NCBI GenBank assembly: GCA_029983435.1
Contig: JASBZN010000046.1
Coordinates: 1 to 7,938 of the forward strand
Direction of reading: 5' to 3'
Origin: Urinicoccus sp.
GTDB taxonomy: Bacteria > Bacillota > Clostridia > Tissierellales > Peptoniphilaceae
DNA length: 7,938 bases
Positions 6,020 through 7,938 of the stretch are shown in pieces (position 1 is the stretch's first letter; each line of letters begins with the position of its first letter). A model generated the notes under the pieces. That model made no database searches and had not been told where the DNA came from. It was given only the letters and a program-made list of their open reading frames with translations. The position numbers and the translations under genes were made by a program.

Positions 6020-7009
6020 GATGCCTAAATTTGGATCGGCATAGAGGGACTGCCCTTGTCCTTTTTGATAGGTATAGTAGGCAGCACTGGCAATCATGGC
6101 TCCATTGTCTGTACATAAGACGTTTGGCGGATAGTAGAGTTTATAGTCACTTCCAGCAAAGACCTGGTTAAACCGGCTCCTTAGAGCAGAATTAGCTGCC
6201 ACTCCTCCAGATAGGACCAGGGTCTTTAGGCCCTTAGCCTTTAAAAGTCGCAGGGACTTTTCCACCAAGACATCAATGACGGCGTCCTGAAAAGAGGCGC
6301 AAATATCCTCTACTACAATGGTATGTCCCTTTTGCTTTTCTTGGTTTAAATAATTCATCACAGCTGTTTTTAAGCCAGAAAAAGAAAAATCGTAGGAATC
6401 TTTTTCCAACATCACCCGGGGAAAAATCTCTCTAGATTTCCCCTTCTTGGCTAGCTTATCCACAATGGGACCGCCTGGATATCCAATACCCAGGGCTCGA
6501 GCTACCTTATCAAAGGCTTCTCCCACAGCATCATCTCTAGTTTGGCCCACGACTTCAAAATCCAAGTAATCCTTAACTTCCAAAAGATAGGTATGGCCTC
6601 CAGAAATAACTAGAGAAATAAAGGGAGCCTTAAGGTCTGGATGGGCCAGGTAGTTGGCACAGACATGGCCGTGCATGTGGTTCACACCTACAATGGGTTT
6701 ATTGGCTGCCAGGGCAAAGGCCTTGGCTGCAGACAAGCCCACCAAAAGAGCTCCAATAAGGCCTGGTCCCCTGGTTACCCCTACGAGATCAATATCGTCA
6801 AAGCTCAAACCTGCTTCTTGAAAAGCTTGGTCAATAACAGGGTTGACAGCTTCTACATGCTTTCTTGAGGCAATTTCCGGTACCACGCCACCGTACAATT
6901 TATGGGTATCAATTTGGGTAGAAATGACATTACTTAAAATTTTACGGCCATCTTCTACAATGGCTGCAGATGTTTCGTCACAGGATGATTCAATTCCTAA
7001 AACTCTCAT
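5996..7009 (-). CDS. tsaD: tRNA N6-adenosine threonylcarbamoyltransferase TsaD
   Basis: TsaD (formerly Gcp/YgjD) transfers the threonylcarbamoyl group from threonylcarbamoyl-AMP to A37 of ANN-decoding tRNAs, working in the cytoplasm with TsaB and TsaE. The protein is 337 residues, normal for the family. It shows the ASKHA start MRVLGIESSCDETSAAIV, the EIASRKH motif (45-51), the metal-binding histidines in NHMHGH (His111 and His115), SGGHT (136-140), GEAFDK (163-168), YPGGP (177-181), LSGGVAAN (266-273) and the third metal ligand in TDNGAMIA (Asp301). The start is ATG 7009: AAGGAGG lies 4 nt upstream, and the codon overlaps the rimI stop as ATGA. The longer frame beginning at 7024 would contain that binding site. 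It is the last gene of the tsaB-rimI-tsaD operon. Its final codons carry one of the DnaA-box-like sites (6011-6019). Confidence 0.97.
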   Translation of the reverse strand: MRVLGIESSCDETSAAIVEDGRKILSNVISTQIDTHKLYGGVVPEIASRKHVEAVNPVIDQAFQEAGLSFDDIDLVGVTRGPGLIGALLVGLSAAKAFALAANKPIVGVNHMHGHVCANYLAHPDLKAPFISLVISGGHTYLLEVKDYLDFEVVGQTRDDAVGEAFDKVARALGIGYPGGPIVDKLAKKGKSREIFPRVMLEKDSYDFSFSGLKTAVMNYLNQEKQKGHTIVVEDICASFQDAVIDVLVEKSLRLLKAKGLKTLVLSGGVAANSALRSRFNQVFAGSDYKLYYPPNVLCTDNGAMIASAAYYTYQKGQGQSLYADPNLGILSTKTFD

Positions 7010-7446
7010 AGGTCCTCCTTCCATAAAATATAGGCATCTTCATGGTTATCGAGATAGTAATTTTTTCGCCGCCCCTTTATTTCAAAACCATACTTTTCAT
7101 AGAGGGCCAGGGCAACCTGGTTGGAAGGGCGCACTTCTAAGGTCATGGAAAGAATTCCATGCTCTCTTGCCTCTTGAATCATTGCTTGCAAGAGAAGACT
7201 TCCATAGCCTTGACCTCGATGGTCTTTCCCAACGGCTATATTTAAAATATGTCCTTCATCCACTAGCTTCATATAGGCTCCATAGGCTAAAATATCCCCC
7301 TCTTTATCCTCCACTAGGGTATAAAAAGACAGGGGATTTTCTAAATCCAAGGCCAAGGATTTTTTTGACCAGGGACTTGCAAAACTCTCTATTTCAATGG
7401 CATAAATGTCTTCTAAATCTTCTTTATTTCCCTGTCTGATTTCCAT
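7006..7446 (-). CDS. rimI: Ribosomal protein S18-alanine N-acetyltransferase RimI (GNAT family)
   Basis: A 146-residue GNAT acetyltransferase, the standard RimI length. The family acetylates the N-terminal alanine of ribosomal protein S18 using acetyl-CoA. The acetyl-CoA loop is RGQGYG (77-82). The catalytic pair expected for RimI is present as Glu104 in TLEVR and Tyr116 in ALYEKYGF, and the tail GRRKNYYLDNHEDAYIL is typical. The start ATG 7446 lies inside the end of tsaB (23-nt overlap in another frame) and gives the canonical M-E-I-R-x-x-x-x-x-D-L N-terminus. The upstream sequence (AAAGAGAAAGAAACC) is a poor ribosome binding site, so translation probably depends on tsaB. The frame stays open upstream to 7590, but that extension only covers tsaB. 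The downstream end overlaps tsaD by 4 nt (ATGA). Confidence 0.95.
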   Translation of the reverse strand: MEIRQGNKEDLEDIYAIEIESFASPWSKKSLALDLENPLSFYTLVEDKEGDILAYGAYMKLVDEGHILNIAVGKDHRGQGYGSLLLQAMIQEAREHGILSMTLEVRPSNQVALALYEKYGFEIKGRRKNYYLDNHEDAYILWKEDL

Positions 7447-7938
7447 GGTTTCTTTCTCTTTCTGCTTGGGATGGGCGAATATAGTTGGGAAGAATTTCCT
7501 TATAGTCCAGACTTTCCCCTTTTTGGGCTTGGTGTCTTCCATAGAGGCAAAGAGAGCTCCCTCGTAGACTGGAATCTCTGGAAGAAGCAAGTAAAAACCC
7601 TGCCTCTTGAATTTTTTCCCTGTAAATCTCTAGACCTTGGCCTGTAAAGAGGGTCCCCTTGGGTGCTTCTTTTAACCAATCGTCCATAGGGATTAATTGA
7701 TCTTTTTCAAGACAAGTCACCTGGTTATCTTTTACTTCATAAAGCCCCGTATAGACCCTTCCCCTTCGGGCATCTACAATAGGAGCTACCACCCCTTGGT
7801 ATTGGCTGGCAAGACTGGCCAGAGAAGAAACCCCCAGAGCATCTTTTTTTAGAACCTGGGCCAGGGTCCGAATGGTCGTAACGCCTATCCGGATGCCAGT
7901 AAAAGACCCTGGCCCTCTTCCTGCCACCAAAAGGTCTA
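7424..7938 (-). CDS. tsaB: tRNA t6A37 biosynthesis protein TsaB, 5' end beyond the window
   Basis: TsaB (YeaZ) is the non-catalytic ASKHA-fold partner that dimerises with TsaD and is required for t6A formation in bacteria. About 170 C-terminal residues are visible. The frame is open through the right edge, reading D-L-L before VAGRGPGSFTGIRIGV, the diagnostic GPGSFTG-x-R motif. Family members have about 55-65 residues before this point, so the real start lies outside, and an in-frame TTG at 7930 should not be taken as the start. Other typical features are APIVDARRGRVYTGLY and the C-terminal YIRPSQAE. The C-terminal tail (ERNHGNQTGK) is encoded by the stretch that also contains the rimI start codon. 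A tsaE gene is often next upstream but cannot be seen here. Confidence 0.95.
   Translation of the reverse strand, partial: DLLVAGRGPGSFTGIRIGVTTIRTLAQVLKKDALGVSSLASLASQYQGVVAPIVDARRGRVYTGLYEVKDNQVTCLEKDQLIPMDDWLKEAPKGTLFTGQGLEIYREKIQEAGFLLASSRDSSLRGSSLCLYGRHQAQKGESLDYKEILPNYIRPSQAERERNHGNQTGK

Noticed and set aside
6843..7439. Long open frame on the plus strand antisense to tsaD and rimI
   Set aside because: It overlaps two certain genes, its protein has no recognisable family features, and no ribosome binding site or promoter supports it.
7447..7590. 48-residue N-terminal extension of RimI
   Set aside because: This stretch is the conserved C-terminal coding region of tsaB read in another frame; RimI proteins begin at the M-E-I-R position.

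Overview
The window looks like ordinary chromosome from a low-GC, Gram-positive anaerobe (Firmicutes; a Clostridia/Tissierellia-type organism is my best guess). The reasons are AT-rich spacers, strong AGGAGG ribosome binding sites, compact operons, a type III glutamine synthetase, paired single-domain chromate-type transporters and a tsaB-rimI-tsaD operon. The taxon is inferred from gene content, not proven. I see no IS element, phage gene, CRISPR array, tRNA or rRNA.

Layout from left to right. 1-486 (-) is the N-terminal part of a type III glutamine synthetase, cut by the window edge. It has a near-consensus sigmaA promoter and a terminator-like hairpin in its leader, suggesting attenuation. 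634-1828 and 1839-3257 (-) form a two-gene operon, an MBOAT O-acyltransferase followed by a DHHW/AlgX-like SGNH protein, closed by a clear intrinsic terminator. This is the usual pair for O-acylating an extracellular or wall polymer, but no polymer synthesis genes are visible beside it. 3360-4524 (+) holds an unrecognised, very acidic 189-residue protein and a small nitroreductase-family flavoprotein. They converge on a shared bidirectional terminator with the next operon. 4551-5688 (-) is a pair of half-size CHR-family (chromate ion transporter) proteins with their own promoter. 5996-7938 (-) is tsaB (5' end missing), rimI and tsaD in overlapping order. TsaB and TsaD make the t6A37 tRNA modification, and RimI is an N-terminal acetyltransferase commonly encoded between them.

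The most striking non-coding element lies between tsaD and the transporter pair. Seven DnaA-box-like 9-mers (two perfect TTATCCACA, five with one or two mismatches) fall within about 147 bp (5873-6019). Two pairs abut head-to-tail, and three short AT-rich or box-like palindromes lie at one end. This is what an oriC or a secondary DnaA-box cluster looks like. No dnaA or dnaN gene is in view, so which of the two it is cannot be settled from the window.

Several starts were placed downstream of the longest possible reading frame because the ribosome binding site requires it (MBOAT, DHHW protein, nitroreductase, TsaD, RimI).
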